Assembly: GCF_001672915.1 (NCBI RefSeq)
Contig: NZ_LZKR01000027.1
Span: 1-39,219 of the forward strand
Direction: 5' to 3'
Source: Mycobacterium sp. 1245805.9
Lineage (GTDB): Bacteria; Actinomycetota; Actinomycetes; Mycobacteriales; Mycobacteriaceae
DNA: 39,219 bases
Part shown: positions 1-8,520 of the stretch, piece by piece
Layout: the number at the start of each line of letters is the position of its first letter
Position numbering within the stretch: position 1 is the stretch's first letter
Notes under the pieces: generated by a model
Seen by the model: the letters and a program-made list of their open reading frames with translations, nothing else
Databases searched by the model: none
What the model was told of the DNA's origin: nothing
Made by a program: the position numbers and the translations under genes

Positions 1-60
1 CGACCGGTGCTGCCCAACGCGACCGAGACCCGCATCGTCGTCACCGGGAACTACCGCGCG
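1..60. other. Small inverted segment inside thyX at the window start
   Basis: Bases 1-60 encode ThyX residues of about 172-192 on the plus strand, whereas the rest of thyX is on the minus strand. In an intact gene this stretch would be bounded by CGCGCGGT (codons for RAV) and ACCGCGCG (codons for NYRA), an 8-base inverted repeat. The observed sequence is what flipping the segment between those repeats would give. At the outer edge the repeat is imperfect: the plus strand begins CGACCGGTG where CGCGCGGTG is expected. The position at the extreme end of the sequence makes a contig-end assembly or library chimera the likeliest cause; a real microinversion cannot be excluded. Confidence 0.85.
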
Positions 61-573
61 GGCGGCCTGGCGCGCCTGCTTGCGCCTCAACACCGCGCTT
101 GGCTGATCGGCGAACTTGGCCTCCAGCTTGGCCAGCAGCTCGGCGTAGGTGGCGCGGCTGGCGTCGGCGGCCTCGATGAGGATCTTTTGCAGTTCGGGGT
201 CGTCGTCCATGCCCGGCGGGACGACGACGCGCGAGTCCCCCTCCGGCACATAGCGTTGCGAGAGCTGCGAGTAGGAGAAGTGCCGGTGCCGGATCAGCTC
301 GTGGGTGCAGGATCGCGAGATGCCGGTGATGTAGAACGACACGCTGGCGTGCTCGAGCACCGAAAAGTGTCCGACGTCGATGATGTGCCCGATGTAGCCG
401 GCGTTTGTCGCCGTCTTCGGGTTGGGCTTCGACCAGCTCTGATAGCACGCCCGCCCGGCGAACTCGGTGAGCGCGGGGCCGCCGTCCGCGTCGGTCGTCC
501 AGGGCACGTCCGGCGGCGCCAGGAACTCCGTCTTGGCGATCAGCTGCACGCGCAGCGGCGCGGTCTCGGCCAC
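1..573 (-). CDS. thyX: ThyX, flavin-dependent thymidylate synthase (partial, scrambled at the window edge)
   Basis: ThyX makes dTMP from dUMP using FAD, NADPH and methylene-tetrahydrofolate. Translation from the GTG at 573 gives [10 protein letters not shown], matching the mycobacterial N-terminus, and continues with the ThyX signature [15 protein letters not shown] at about residues 95-109. The reading is normal through residue 171 (base 61, ending RRKQARQAA) and residues 172-174 (RAV) still fit. After that the minus strand reads nonsense without a stop, while the plus strand of bases 7-60 reads [18 protein letters not shown], which is the next piece of ThyX backwards relative to the gene. 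So about the last 50 bases at the edge are inverted, and the C-terminal third of the protein is outside the window. An alternative GTG exists at 582. Identification is secure; the state of the gene beyond base 61 is not. Confidence 0.93.
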   Translation of the reverse strand, partial: MAETAPLRVQLIAKTEFLAPPDVPWTTDADGGPALTEFAGRACYQSWSKPNPKTATNAGYIGHIIDVGHFSVLEHASVSFYITGISRSCTHELIRHRHFSYSQLSQRYVPEGDSRVVVPPGMDDDPELQKILIEAADASRATYAELLAKLEAKFADQPSAVLRRKQARQAARAVVPGDDDAGLGRVGQHRS

Positions 574-659
574 GGCGCCCACCTTATCGTTGGGCGCGCC
601 GAGTCTGCGCTCAGCGCGTGTTTCGGGCCCGATCGGGCGCTCTGAGCGCAGTTTCGGCG

Positions 660-1718
660 CTACAGCGGGCCGACCCGGAGCTCACCCGATATCAGCCGCG
701 GGAGCAGCGCGTCGCGGAAGGCGGACAGCCGCACGGATTCCGCGCGGCGCGCGTGACACAGCGCGCCCAGGCCGGTGATGGTCCGCGCCGCGGCGGGCGC
801 CAGGCGCCGGACGTCGCGGACCCGAACGTCGAGCAGGTCGCGCGGCTGGACGCGCTGGTGGCTCCCCGACGTCCCGGCGGCCCGCCGCTGCAACGGCGCG
901 ACGACGTCGGGTTGCCGCAGCGCCGCCCACAGCGCCGACGTGTCGGCGCCGACGGGACGTAACACGACGAACTCCGTGCTCGCCAAGGGCATTTGCGACG
1001 GCAGTTCCACCACGTTCCAGACGCGCGGAATCCGGGGATTGAGCTTGGCGAACAGCACGCACGGCCCCGACAGCACGAACTTGGCGCTCCGCACGCCCTC
1101 CCTGGCCACAAGCCAGGGTTTCGCGCCGTCGTCGAACGCCGGGAGGCTGAAGTGGGCCACCACGTCGTCGAACTCGGGCGGTCCGAGGAGTTCCGTCGAC
1201 CGGACGGCCAGGTCGGACAGCGGCACGCGTTCGGAGACCGACTCGGCGGTGGCGACCATCAGGCTCTCGGCGGCGGCGATCACGCGTTGGTTGGCGGCGA
1301 TCTTGTCGTCGACGGCGCCGAGCACCTCGGCGATGCGGCGGCGTTGCGGCGCCGCGACGGTCGAGACGGAGACCTCGCGCAGGATCGTCTGGTTGAGCAG
1401 CGGCTGTCCGGATCCGGACCGATGTCCGTTGAGGCCGCAGGTGTGCAGCGCGTAATACCAATATCGCGTCTCCCGCGGGTCCTTGGCCCGGCACACCAGC
1501 GCGTTGTCGGTGACCCAGACGTCGGAGTCGCAGTACCGCAGGCTGCCGCAATACGATCCGACACGGCCGAGCACGATCAGCGGGCCGGCCGCATTGCATT
1601 GCGCCGCATAGCCGATCGCCCCGTTGGCGCCGTAGACGCGAAAGCGGCCGTCGGGGGTTCGCGCCGGCGAGCTGGTCCCGTTGCTGAAGTCGAGGTGGTC
1701 ACCCAGCTTGGCCTTCAC
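660..1718 (-). CDS. hsdS: Type I restriction-modification specificity subunit HsdS
   Basis: HsdS chooses the DNA target for a type I methyltransferase. The 352-residue protein shows the usual two-half plan: a first target-recognition domain (about 1-125), a conserved helix (about 125-160, with [20 protein letters not shown]), a second recognition domain (about 165-310) and a C-terminal helix ending [15 protein letters not shown]. The GTG start at 1718 overlaps the hsdM stop by 4 nt (GTGA), so the subunits are translationally coupled. In M. tuberculosis the hsdS next to thyX is, as I recall, only a short C-terminal piece; here it is full length. No hsdR lies in the window, so this looks like a methylation-only system. 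An 86-bp gap separates its stop from thyX. Confidence 0.88.
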   Translation of the reverse strand: MKAKLGDHLDFSNGTSSPARTPDGRFRVYGANGAIGYAAQCNAAGPLIVLGRVGSYCGSLRYCDSDVWVTDNALVCRAKDPRETRYWYYALHTCGLNGHRSGSGQPLLNQTILREVSVSTVAAPQRRRIAEVLGAVDDKIAANQRVIAAAESLMVATAESVSERVPLSDLAVRSTELLGPPEFDDVVAHFSLPAFDDGAKPWLVAREGVRSAKFVLSGPCVLFAKLNPRIPRVWNVVELPSQMPLASTEFVVLRPVGADTSALWAALRQPDVVAPLQRRAAGTSGSHQRVQPRDLLDVRVRDVRRLAPAAARTITGLGALCHARRAESVRLSAFRDALLPRLISGELRVGPL

Positions 1719-3055
1719 CGCAGCCGCTCCACCTGCTCGCGCACCCGCTGCTCCAGCCGCGCGGATTCGTCGAGCGCCGCCAGCACCTCACCCGTCAACC
1801 GGGCGATCTTGGCGTCGAGCGGCTCCCCGTCGTCGTCGGCGGCGGGCGCGCCCACATACCGGCCGGGCGTGAGCGCATAGCCCGCGTCCCGGATGTCGTC
1901 CAGCGAGACCGATCTGCAGAAACCCGGGACATCTTGGTAGGCAAGGCCTTTGGCGGCGGCCGACCCCGACCCGCACCACGCGTGGTAGGTGTCGCCGATG
2001 CGCACGACCTCCTCGTCGCTCAGTGCGCGCTCCGTGCGATCCACCAGATACCCGAGCGCGCGGGCGTCGATGAACAACACCTGCCCGGCGCGGTCGGCCT
2101 TGTCGAGCGCGAAGAACCACAGGCATACCGGGATTCCGGTGCTGCGGAACAGCTGCCCGGGCAGCGCCACCATGCACGACACCAGGTCCGCCTCGACGAT
2201 CCGCGCCCGAATGTCGCCCTCCCCGAGCGTGTTCGACGACATCGAGCCGTTGGCCATCACCACGCCGGCCTTCCCGCCGGGGGCCAGCTTGGACAGGATG
2301 TGCTGGATCCAGGCGAAGTTCGCATTGGTGGCGGGCGGAACGCCGAAGCGCCAGCGCGCATCCCGTTCGTCGCGGGCCCAATCCTTGATGTTGAACGGCG
2401 GATTGGCCAGCACGTAGTCCATCTGCACGCCGGCGTGCTGGTCACGAACGAACGTGTCGCCCCGGGTGAGGCCCGCGTCGTCGATGCCGTGGACGGCGAG
2501 GTTCATCTTGGCCATCCGCCAGGTCTGCTCGACGCTTTCCTGGCCGTAGATGGTGACCTTTGCGGGATCGCCGTCGTGCTCGGCGATGAATTGCTCGGTG
2601 CGCATGAACATTCCGCCCGAACCGCAACACGGGTCGTACACCCGGCCGCTGACCGGTTCGAGCACCTCGACCAGCACCCGCACGACGCTGGGCGGGGTGA
2701 AGAATTCGCCGCCACGCTTGCCCTCCGAGCGGGCGAAGTTGCCCAGGAAGTACTCGTACACCTCGCCCAGCATGTCCCGACCGCGTCGCGCCCCGTCGAG
2801 CAGGCCGACCAGCTCACCGAGCCGGCGCTGGTCGAGGCTCTCGTAGCGCCGCGGCAGCCCCGCGGCCTGCATCGCGTCGTCGATGCGCCGGCCGATGTCC
2901 GGAGATGTCGCGTTGTCCACCAGGGCTTGCCACTGCGAACCGGCGACGTGCTGCAGGAACACCAGGCCCAGGATCACGTCCTTGTACTCACCCGCCGAAA
3001 CCGACCCGCGCAGTTTTTCCGCGGCCTTCCAAAGCGTGTCCTTGAGCGCTTTCAT
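1715..3055 (-). CDS. hsdM: Type I methyltransferase subunit HsdM, shortened N-terminal domain
   Basis: HsdM transfers methyl from AdoMet to adenine N6 together with HsdS. Both catalytic motifs are present: motif I DPCCGSGG at residues 141-148 and motif IV NPPF at 218-221. The flanks (GKRGGEFFTPPSVV, GQESVEQTWRMAKMNLAVHGI) are typical. The protein is 446 residues, against about 500-540 for usual HsdM. The loss is in the N-terminal helical domain: LGLVFLQHVAG (about 29-39) runs almost directly into SQWQALVDNATSPDIG (40-55), skipping the segment that usually lies between FLKYVSD and the conserved Trp. The start is the ATG at 3055, which shares a base with the upstream stop (TGATG). An open frame continues upstream inside the neighbouring gene but is only its shadow. 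The catalytic core is intact, so activity is possible. Confidence 0.9.
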   Translation of the reverse strand: MKALKDTLWKAAEKLRGSVSAGEYKDVILGLVFLQHVAGSQWQALVDNATSPDIGRRIDDAMQAAGLPRRYESLDQRRLGELVGLLDGARRGRDMLGEVYEYFLGNFARSEGKRGGEFFTPPSVVRVLVEVLEPVSGRVYDPCCGSGGMFMRTEQFIAEHDGDPAKVTIYGQESVEQTWRMAKMNLAVHGIDDAGLTRGDTFVRDQHAGVQMDYVLANPPFNIKDWARDERDARWRFGVPPATNANFAWIQHILSKLAPGGKAGVVMANGSMSSNTLGEGDIRARIVEADLVSCMVALPGQLFRSTGIPVCLWFFALDKADRAGQVLFIDARALGYLVDRTERALSDEEVVRIGDTYHAWCGSGSAAAKGLAYQDVPGFCRSVSLDDIRDAGYALTPGRYVGAPAADDDGEPLDAKIARLTGEVLAALDESARLEQRVREQVERLR

Positions 3056-4287
3056 CAGCCGGCCCGCTTTGCCGCCGCGCGCAATTCGCCCGCCAGGTCG
3101 CCGCGGCCGGCGACGCTGATCCCGCCCAGTCCCAGCCACGACGCCATCGAATTCAGTTCGTCCGCCAGCGCGTCGGCGACGGCGGCGCGCGGCACGTCGG
3201 GCTCCCCGAACGCGCCGAGCACCCGCAGCGAGTCGGTGGCGCGGTCGGCCTTGAGGTCGACCCGCGCCACCAGCCGGCCGTCCATCAGCAGCGGCCACAC
3301 GTAGTAGCCGTACTGGCGTTTTGCGGCCGGGGTGTAGATCTCGATGCGGTAGTGGAAGCCGAACAGGCGCTCCACGCGGGGCCGGAAGAAGATCAACGGG
3401 TCGAACGGGCACAACAGCGCCGTGCCGCGGTCGGAGCGCGGCACGGTCCGGCCCGCCCGCAGGTACGCCGGGGCCGACCAGCCGTCGACGTCGACCCGCT
3501 CGATCTCCCCCGCGGCCACCAGGTCGGCGATCGCGGGCTTGACCTGCTGGGCCGACAGCCGGAAGTAGTCGCGGATGTCGGCCTCGGTGCCCACGCCCAG
3601 CGCGGTCGCGGCCCGCAGCGTGAGCTCGCGGACGGCCTCGTCGTCGTCGACCTCGCGGGCCAGCACGCGGGGCGGCAACACCCGCTCCACCAGGTCGTAG
3701 TGCCGGGCGAAGCCCACCCGGGTGGCGGTGGTGAGCGCGCCCGAGGCGAACAGCGCCTCGGCGACCCACTTGGTGTCGCTGCGGGTCCACCAGGTCCCCT
3801 TTTTGCGCCGGGGCTCGGCAGCCAGGTGCGCCTCGATCTGCCCGGCGGTGCTGGGCCCCACCTCGGCGACGGCGGCGAGGATGTCCTCGGCGAGTTGGGG
3901 ATTGGCCTTGACGATGTGGGTGCCCCAACGGCCGTGCCGGTATTGGCGCATCCGCCACCGCAGCAGCGGCCAGTCGTCGACGGCCATCAGCGCGGCCTCG
4001 TGGGCCCAGTACTCGACCAGCAACCGCGGCGAGCGCGCCGAATGCGACCACGCGGCGCGGTCCAGCAGGTCGCGGTCGTAGGGCCCGAGCCGGCTGAACA
4101 CCGGCGCGTAGTGTGCGCGCACCGTCACCGACACCGAATCCAGCTGCAGCACTTGGATTCTCGAGATCAGGCTCTTCAGATGCGCGCGGGTGATCGGGCC
4201 CTTGGGCCGCGGCTCGCTAAACCCTTGTGCCGCAACGGCTAAGCGCCGAGCCTGGGCGGCGGTCAGCGTGCGTTTCCCGATCGGCAC
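3055..4287 (-). CDS. Winged-helix DNA glycosylase of the YcaQ/AlkX (AlkZ-like, HTH_42) family
   Basis: Members of this family are winged-helix proteins that remove alkylated or crosslinked bases. The 410-residue protein has the family layout: an N-terminal part with LTAAQARRLAVAAQGF, then SRIQVLQLDSVSV with a QLD triplet at residues 48-50, matching the Q-hydrophobic-D motif of the AlkX/YcaQ branch (AlkZ proper has Q-hydrophobic-Q). LLVEYWAHEAALM (about 90-102) and a C-terminal segment with LLCPFDPLIFFRPRVERLFGF and AKRQYGYYVWPLLMDGRLVARVDLKADR are also typical. It is the first gene of an operon with hsdM and hsdS; its TGA overlaps the hsdM ATG. The motif assignment is from memory of the family; substrate is unknown. 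Confidence 0.82.
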   Translation of the reverse strand: MPIGKRTLTAAQARRLAVAAQGFSEPRPKGPITRAHLKSLISRIQVLQLDSVSVTVRAHYAPVFSRLGPYDRDLLDRAAWSHSARSPRLLVEYWAHEAALMAVDDWPLLRWRMRQYRHGRWGTHIVKANPQLAEDILAAVAEVGPSTAGQIEAHLAAEPRRKKGTWWTRSDTKWVAEALFASGALTTATRVGFARHYDLVERVLPPRVLAREVDDDEAVRELTLRAATALGVGTEADIRDYFRLSAQQVKPAIADLVAAGEIERVDVDGWSAPAYLRAGRTVPRSDRGTALLCPFDPLIFFRPRVERLFGFHYRIEIYTPAAKRQYGYYVWPLLMDGRLVARVDLKADRATDSLRVLGAFGEPDVPRAAVADALADELNSMASWLGLGGISVAGRGDLAGELRAAAKRAG

Positions 4288-4339
4288 GGCGCCGAGAATA
4301 CCGCGTTTTGGGCGCCGTTCGCGGCAACGTTACCGCGGG

Positions 4340-5041
4340 TTAGCCCGTGCCGACTTTCTCGCCCAGCGGCACGACGACGCTCGCCTCCGGCAAATCCTTC
4401 TGTTCTTGGCGCGCCGCCTTGAGTGCGGCCGGAACGGGCTCCAGGTCGCGGTAGACCCGCTCCAGCTGCTCCAAGATCTTGATTCGCTGCTGGCTGGCCT
4501 CGTCCGCGGCCCGCCGGGCCTGCTCGCGATAGTGATCGGCCTCCCGCCGGGCATCTCGCCACGCCTGCTCGATCGCCCGTTCGGTTTCGTCACGCATGTC
4601 TGCCAGTTCGGCCTCGAGCTTTTGCTTCTTTTCGTCGTAATCCGCCTGCAGGGCCTCCCGGCGCGCGGTGAGCTCCGCCATCCGCTCCTCGTGCTCTCGC
4701 CGGGACGCCTCGGCCTCCGCCTCGGCCGACGCGATCAGCGCGTCCGCCTCGGCCCGCGCCTCGGCCTGCAGCTGGGAAACCTCGTCGACCGTGCGCCGCA
4801 GCATGTTGGCCATCCGCAGTTGCACGGCGTGGGGCGAGGGCGAGGTGTCGGTGAGGACGGCGACCTCCTTGCGCAGCGCGGCCGCTTCCTCGCCGGCGTG
4901 GGTCAGCCGCGCCTCCAGGCTCCTGACGTCGTTGAGCAGCAGCTGCTGCTTGGCGGTCAGCGCCTCGATGGACGCGTCAACCGCCGCCGAATCGTAGCCC
5001 CTGAACACACGCGGAAACGTCTTCGCGGGTTCGGTTATCAC
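4340..5041 (-). CDS. DivIVA-like coiled-coil protein
   Basis: The 233-residue protein starts with FPRVFRGYDSAAVDASIEAL (about 9-28), which resembles the short N-terminal membrane-targeting motif of DivIVA/Wag31-type proteins. Almost all of the rest is Ala/Glu/Arg-rich heptad sequence predicted to form a long coiled coil (about 30-210), ending in a short unstructured tail. There is no membrane segment or enzyme motif. Proteins of this sort act as scaffolds at the poles or septum in actinobacteria; a role here is inference. The GTG start at 5041 is supported by a strong Shine-Dalgarno, AAGGGGGGAA at 5057-5048, six bases upstream. It lies 114 bp downstream of dfrA on the same strand and probably has its own promoter. 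Confidence 0.75.
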   Translation of the reverse strand: MITEPAKTFPRVFRGYDSAAVDASIEALTAKQQLLLNDVRSLEARLTHAGEEAAALRKEVAVLTDTSPSPHAVQLRMANMLRRTVDEVSQLQAEARAEADALIASAEAEAEASRREHEERMAELTARREALQADYDEKKQKLEAELADMRDETERAIEQAWRDARREADHYREQARRAADEASQQRIKILEQLERVYRDLEPVPAALKAARQEQKDLPEASVVVPLGEKVGTG

Positions 5042-5132
5042 TGCAAATTCCCCCCTTACTTTGGAAATGCGTTACAGACCCGTGAGACCGACCCCCCGAG
5101 TACCGAGTATGTCAGCTCGTGCCTGTCACGCG

Positions 5133-5144
5133 GGCGGCGCCGCC
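5133..5144 (-). terminator. GC-rich palindrome after dfrA
   Basis: GGCGGCGCCGCC is a perfect 12-base palindrome 11 bases beyond the dfrA stop. It could help end thyA-dfrA transcription, but it has no loop of normal size and no T-run, so the call is weak. Confidence 0.25.
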
Positions 5145-5155
5145 GGCGCGACCCC

Positions 5156-5641
5156 TCAAGGACGACGGTACGTGTGAAACCGGTAGCGCAGCCCCGTGCG
5201 GCTGACCTGCCAGTCCCCCGTCACGCCCAGCCACGACTCGTCGAGCACCGGGGCCAGCGCGTCGCCGTCGTCGCGCGGCAGGTCGATTTCGACCTCGGTG
5301 ACCTCACAGCGGGTGGCCAGCGGCAGCCCGAGCAGGTAGATCTGCTCGCCGCCGATGACCCACGCCTCCGGCTCGGTCAGCGCGGCCTCCAGCGAATCGA
5401 GCACCTCGGCCCCCTCGGCCACGTAACCCGGGTCCCGGGACAGGACGACGTTTCGCCGGCCCGGCAACGGCCGCACCCGCGCGGGCAGCGACTCCCAGGT
5501 CCGCCGCCCCATCACCACCGTGTGGCCCAAGGTCACCTCTTTGAAGCGCGCCAGGTCCTCGGGCACCCGCCACGGGATGTCGCCGCCGCGCCCGATGACA
5601 CCGGACGTCGACTGCGCCCACACCAGGCCCAGGCGGGTCAT
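5156..5641 (-). CDS. dfrA: Dihydrofolate reductase
   Basis: DfrA reduces dihydrofolate to tetrahydrofolate with NADPH, restoring the cofactor oxidised by ThyA. The 161-residue length is typical (M. tuberculosis 159). The sequence carries [21 protein letters not shown], with the GxIPW substrate loop and the following PED acid, then [12 protein letters not shown] (NADPH binding), RRNVVLSR and [10 protein letters not shown], all matching the mycobacterial enzyme. ATG at 5641. It follows thyA by only 7 bp on the same strand, so the two are cotranscribed, a sensible pairing because ThyA generates dihydrofolate. Confidence 0.98.
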   Translation of the reverse strand: MTRLGLVWAQSTSGVIGRGGDIPWRVPEDLARFKEVTLGHTVVMGRRTWESLPARVRPLPGRRNVVLSRDPGYVAEGAEVLDSLEAALTEPEAWVIGGEQIYLLGLPLATRCEVTEVEIDLPRDDGDALAPVLDESWLGVTGDWQVSRTGLRYRFHTYRRP

Positions 5642-5648
5642 ACGCGCG

Positions 5649-6449
5649 TCATACCGCGACGGGAGCTTTGATCGCCGGGTGCGGGTCGTAGTTCTTCACC
5701 ACGACGTCTTCGTAGGTATAGTCGAAGATCGAATCCCTATGCGCCAGAACGAGTTCCGGGTACGGCCGCGGCTCGCGGGCGAGCTGGGTCCGGACCTGTT
5801 CGACGTGGTTGTCGTAGATGTGGCAGTCACCGCCGGTCCACACGAACTCGCCGAGCCCCAGGCCCGCTTGCGCGGCCATCATGTGGGTCAGCAGCGCGTA
5901 GCTGGCGATGTTGAACGGCACCCCCAGGAACAGGTCGGCGCTGCGCTGGTAGAGCTGGCAGCTCAGCCGCCCGCCGGCGACGTAGAACTGGAACAGCGCG
6001 TGGCACGGCGCCAACGCCATCTGCGGGATCTCGCCGACGTTCCAGGCCGACACGATGATGCGCCGCGAATCCGGGTCGGTGCGCAGCAGCTCCAACGCGG
6101 CGCTGATCTGGTCGACGTGCTCGCCGGTCGGCGTCGGCCAGGACCGCCACTGCACGCCGTAAATCGGACCGAGATCGCCTGTCTCGCTTGCCCATTCGTC
6201 CCAGATGGTGACGCCGTGCTCGTGCAGCCAGGCGATGTTGGAGTCGCCGCGCAGGAACCACAGCAACTCGTAGACCACCGACTTGAAGTGCACCTTCTTG
6301 GTGGTCAGCAGCGGGAAGCCGGCCGACAGGTCGTAGCGCAACTGCTGGCCGAACAGGCTGCGGGTCCCGGTGCCGGTGCGGTCGGACTTGGTGGCGCCCC
6401 GCTCGAGCACCAGGCGAAGCAGGTCCTCGTAGGGGGTGGCGATCGGCAC
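5649..6449 (-). CDS. thyA: Thymidylate synthase ThyA
   Basis: ThyA methylates dUMP to dTMP using methylene-tetrahydrofolate, releasing dihydrofolate. The 266-residue protein is near-identical to the M. tuberculosis enzyme. Visible landmarks are [14 protein letters not shown] near the N-terminus, [14 protein letters not shown], the active-site Cys in [13 protein letters not shown], and [21 protein letters not shown] for dUMP binding, ending [10 protein letters not shown]. The GTG start at 6449 gives [11 protein letters not shown], three residues longer than the M. tuberculosis form. It heads the thyA-dfrA operon and is divergent from the hydrolase gene across 97 bp. The genome therefore carries both ThyA and ThyX, as is usual in mycobacteria. 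Confidence 0.98.
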   Translation of the reverse strand: MPIATPYEDLLRLVLERGATKSDRTGTGTRSLFGQQLRYDLSAGFPLLTTKKVHFKSVVYELLWFLRGDSNIAWLHEHGVTIWDEWASETGDLGPIYGVQWRSWPTPTGEHVDQISAALELLRTDPDSRRIIVSAWNVGEIPQMALAPCHALFQFYVAGGRLSCQLYQRSADLFLGVPFNIASYALLTHMMAAQAGLGLGEFVWTGGDCHIYDNHVEQVRTQLAREPRPYPELVLAHRDSIFDYTYEDVVVKNYDPHPAIKAPVAV

Positions 6450-6546
6450 GCGGTCAGCTTAGCGGCGATCGCAAGCGCGGCGGAGCCGGGCGCGGCGGGT
6501 CGACGCCAAAAATTTGCGTCGCAGGGCCAGGAGTAGAACGGATCCC

Positions 6547-7287
6547 ATGGCGAAGATCACCGACAGCGTCACCACCCCCGACGGCTCCTGCCCCGTCCAG
6601 CTGTTCACCCCCGAGGGCGCCGGCCCCCGGCCAGGCGTCGTGATGTACTGCGACGCCGGCGGGGTGCGAGACACCTTCGACGAGATGGCCGCCAAGCTCG
6701 CCGGATTCGGCTACGCGGTGCTGCTTCCCGACGTGTACTACCGCAGCGGCGACTGGGCCCCGTTCGACATGGCCACCGTCTTCACCGACGAACGGGAACG
6801 CAGGCGCCTGTTCGGAATGATCGGCGGCATCACCCCGGACAAGATGGCCGCCGACGCCGGCGCGTTCTTCGACTACCTGGCCGGCCGCCCGGAGGTGTCC
6901 GGCGACCGGTTCGGCGTGTGCGGCTATTGCATGGGCGGGCGGACGTCGTTGGTGGTGGCGGGCCGCCAACCGGACCGCGTCGCCGCCGCCGCGTCCTTCC
7001 ACGGCGGTGGGCTGGTGAGCGACGGCGCGGACAGCCCGCACCTGCTGGCCGACCGGATGACCGCCACGGTGTACGTGGGTGGCGCCGAGAACGACGCGTC
7101 CTTCACGCCCGATCACGCCGAGCAGCTGGACAAGGCGCTGACGGCGGCCGGCGTGACACACACCATCGAGTGGTATTCGGCCGGCCATGGGTTCGCGGTG
7201 CCGGACAACCCTCCCTACGACCCGGCCGCCGACGAGCGGCACTGGGCGGCGATGACGGAGGTCTTCGGGTCGGCGCTACCGCGCTAG
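6547..7287 (+). CDS. Dienelactone hydrolase family protein (Rv2765-like)
   Basis: This 246-residue alpha/beta-hydrolase has the dienelactone hydrolase layout. The nucleophile is the Cys in GVCGYCMGG, with an Asp in GGAENDASF and the His in SAGHGFAVPD completing a Cys-Asp-His triad. The start chosen is the ATG at 6547 (MAKITDSVTTPDG), with an AGGAG about 13 bases upstream; the open frame begins earlier at 6514 but that extension is not family-like. It corresponds in position and length to the M. tuberculosis Rv2765 hydrolase next to thyA. Its 3' end overlaps the convergent glycosyltransferase gene by 12 bp. The substrate cannot be read from the sequence. Confidence 0.88.
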   Translation: MAKITDSVTTPDGSCPVQLFTPEGAGPRPGVVMYCDAGGVRDTFDEMAAKLAGFGYAVLLPDVYYRSGDWAPFDMATVFTDERERRRLFGMIGGITPDKMAADAGAFFDYLAGRPEVSGDRFGVCGYCMGGRTSLVVAGRQPDRVAAAASFHGGGLVSDGADSPHLLADRMTATVYVGGAENDASFTPDHAEQLDKALTAAGVTHTIEWYSAGHGFAVPDNPPYDPAADERHWAAMTEVFGSALPR

Positions 7288-8520
7288 GCCGGCGGCCCCT
7301 TCCCGGCTGATCGTCTCGAGCAGCAGGGTCGCCGCGACCGCCGCCCCGTCGGTGCGGATCGCGCTTGCCAGGGCGCCCGCTCGCGCGCGGGTCTCGGGGG
7401 TCAGCGCCGGCTCGAGCGCGGCCGACAGCGACTCGGTGGTGGGCGCCATTCCGATGTGCGCGGTGCCGATGCCCAGTTCGCCGACCCGGCCGGCCCAGTA
7501 CAGCTGGTCGGCGCCCTGCGGCACCACCACCTGAGGGGCGCCCGCGCCGGCGGCCGTCGTCGTGGTGCCCGCGCCGCCGTGATGCACGACGGCGGCCACG
7601 CGCCCGAACAACGACTGCTGATTGACCTCCCCGACGGAAAAGCAGTCGTCCCCGTCGTCGCTCGGTGCCAGGCCGGCCCACCCCCGGGCTACCACCACGC
7701 GGCGACCCAGCCCGCGGATCGCCTCGACGGCCGCGACCGCGATGTCGGCCGGGCCGCGCAGGGGCATGCTGCCGAAGCCCACGTACACCGGCGCCGCGCC
7801 GGCGTCCAGGAACTCGATCAACTCGGCCGGCAGCTCCCGCGTGTCCCGCAGCGTCCACGCGCCGGTTTGGACGACGTCGAGGTCCGTCGGCTCCTGCCAC
7901 GGGGCCAACGTCGGATCCGACGCCAGCCACGGGCGGTCGGTAAAGGCGTGCCCACGGACGTCGTGCACCGGCGCCAGGCCGACCGCGGCGCGGTGACGGT
8001 TGAGCGTCGGACCGAAGAGCGCGTTGACGTTTCGGGCGTCCAGGTCCCACAGCGCCCGGTGGTCGATCGCGCCCGGTGGCAGCGGCCAGCTCCAGAACGA
8101 GGGCGGCCGGTGGTGCGGCGACGGCAGGTTGGTCGGGTGATAGCTCGCGTAAACGTAACGGATGCCCAGCTTTTCGGCCGCCGACCGGGCGCCGGCCGCG
8201 GCCGGCAGCAGGCCCGCGGCCACCAGCGCATCGCATCCTTCTGCCGCGCCCGCCACGATGTCGAACTGCGCGGCGATCAACTCGTCGAAGTGCCGCCGCA
8301 GGTACGCCTCGGACTGGGGCCCGGCCGCGCTGGTCATGTCGCGCACCGACTCGCCGAATGCCACCAGCGGCACGCCGAAACCGGCCGCCCGCTCGGCGAA
8401 CTCGTCGTCCGGCGGCGCGCAGATAAGAACCTCCGCGCCGAGTGCCCGCAATTGCACGGCGAGGCCCAGCAGCGGCTCGACGCCACCGCGCGAATCGTAG
8501 GTCGACAGCACTACACGCAT
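7276..8520 (-). CDS. GT1 (UGT/MGT-like) glycosyltransferase
   Basis: A 414-residue GT-B glycosyltransferase of the type used on glycopeptidolipids, macrolides and vancomycin-like compounds. The N-terminal acceptor domain starts MRVVLSTYDSRGGVEPLLGLA, the usual beta-strand plus glycine loop. The C-terminal donor domain has PVYVGFGSMP and then VVHHGGAGTTTTAAGAGAPQ followed by VPQGADQLYWAGRVGELGIG (about 320-365), the nucleotide-sugar binding signature. Similar enzymes in mycobacteria (Rv1524/Rv1526c and the gpl cluster) add deoxyhexoses to cell-wall lipids. A GGGAG lies upstream of the ATG. I do not recall a glycosyltransferase at this locus in M. tuberculosis, so it is probably accessory. Sugar and acceptor are unknown. 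Confidence 0.87.
   Translation of the reverse strand: MRVVLSTYDSRGGVEPLLGLAVQLRALGAEVLICAPPDDEFAERAAGFGVPLVAFGESVRDMTSAAGPQSEAYLRRHFDELIAAQFDIVAGAAEGCDALVAAGLLPAAAGARSAAEKLGIRYVYASYHPTNLPSPHHRPPSFWSWPLPPGAIDHRALWDLDARNVNALFGPTLNRHRAAVGLAPVHDVRGHAFTDRPWLASDPTLAPWQEPTDLDVVQTGAWTLRDTRELPAELIEFLDAGAAPVYVGFGSMPLRGPADIAVAAVEAIRGLGRRVVVARGWAGLAPSDDGDDCFSVGEVNQQSLFGRVAAVVHHGGAGTTTTAAGAGAPQVVVPQGADQLYWAGRVGELGIGTAHIGMAPTTESLSAALEPALTPETRARAGALASAIRTDGAAVAATLLLETISREGAAGLAR

Noticed and set aside
3056..4051. Upstream extension of the hsdM frame, giving a 778-residue protein
   Set aside because: This part is the out-of-frame shadow of the glycosylase gene; HsdM similarity begins at the ATG at 3055.
4190..5671. 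A 493-codon plus-strand open frame across three genes
   Set aside because: Antisense to the DivIVA-like gene and dfrA, with no homologous domain and no Shine-Dalgarno.
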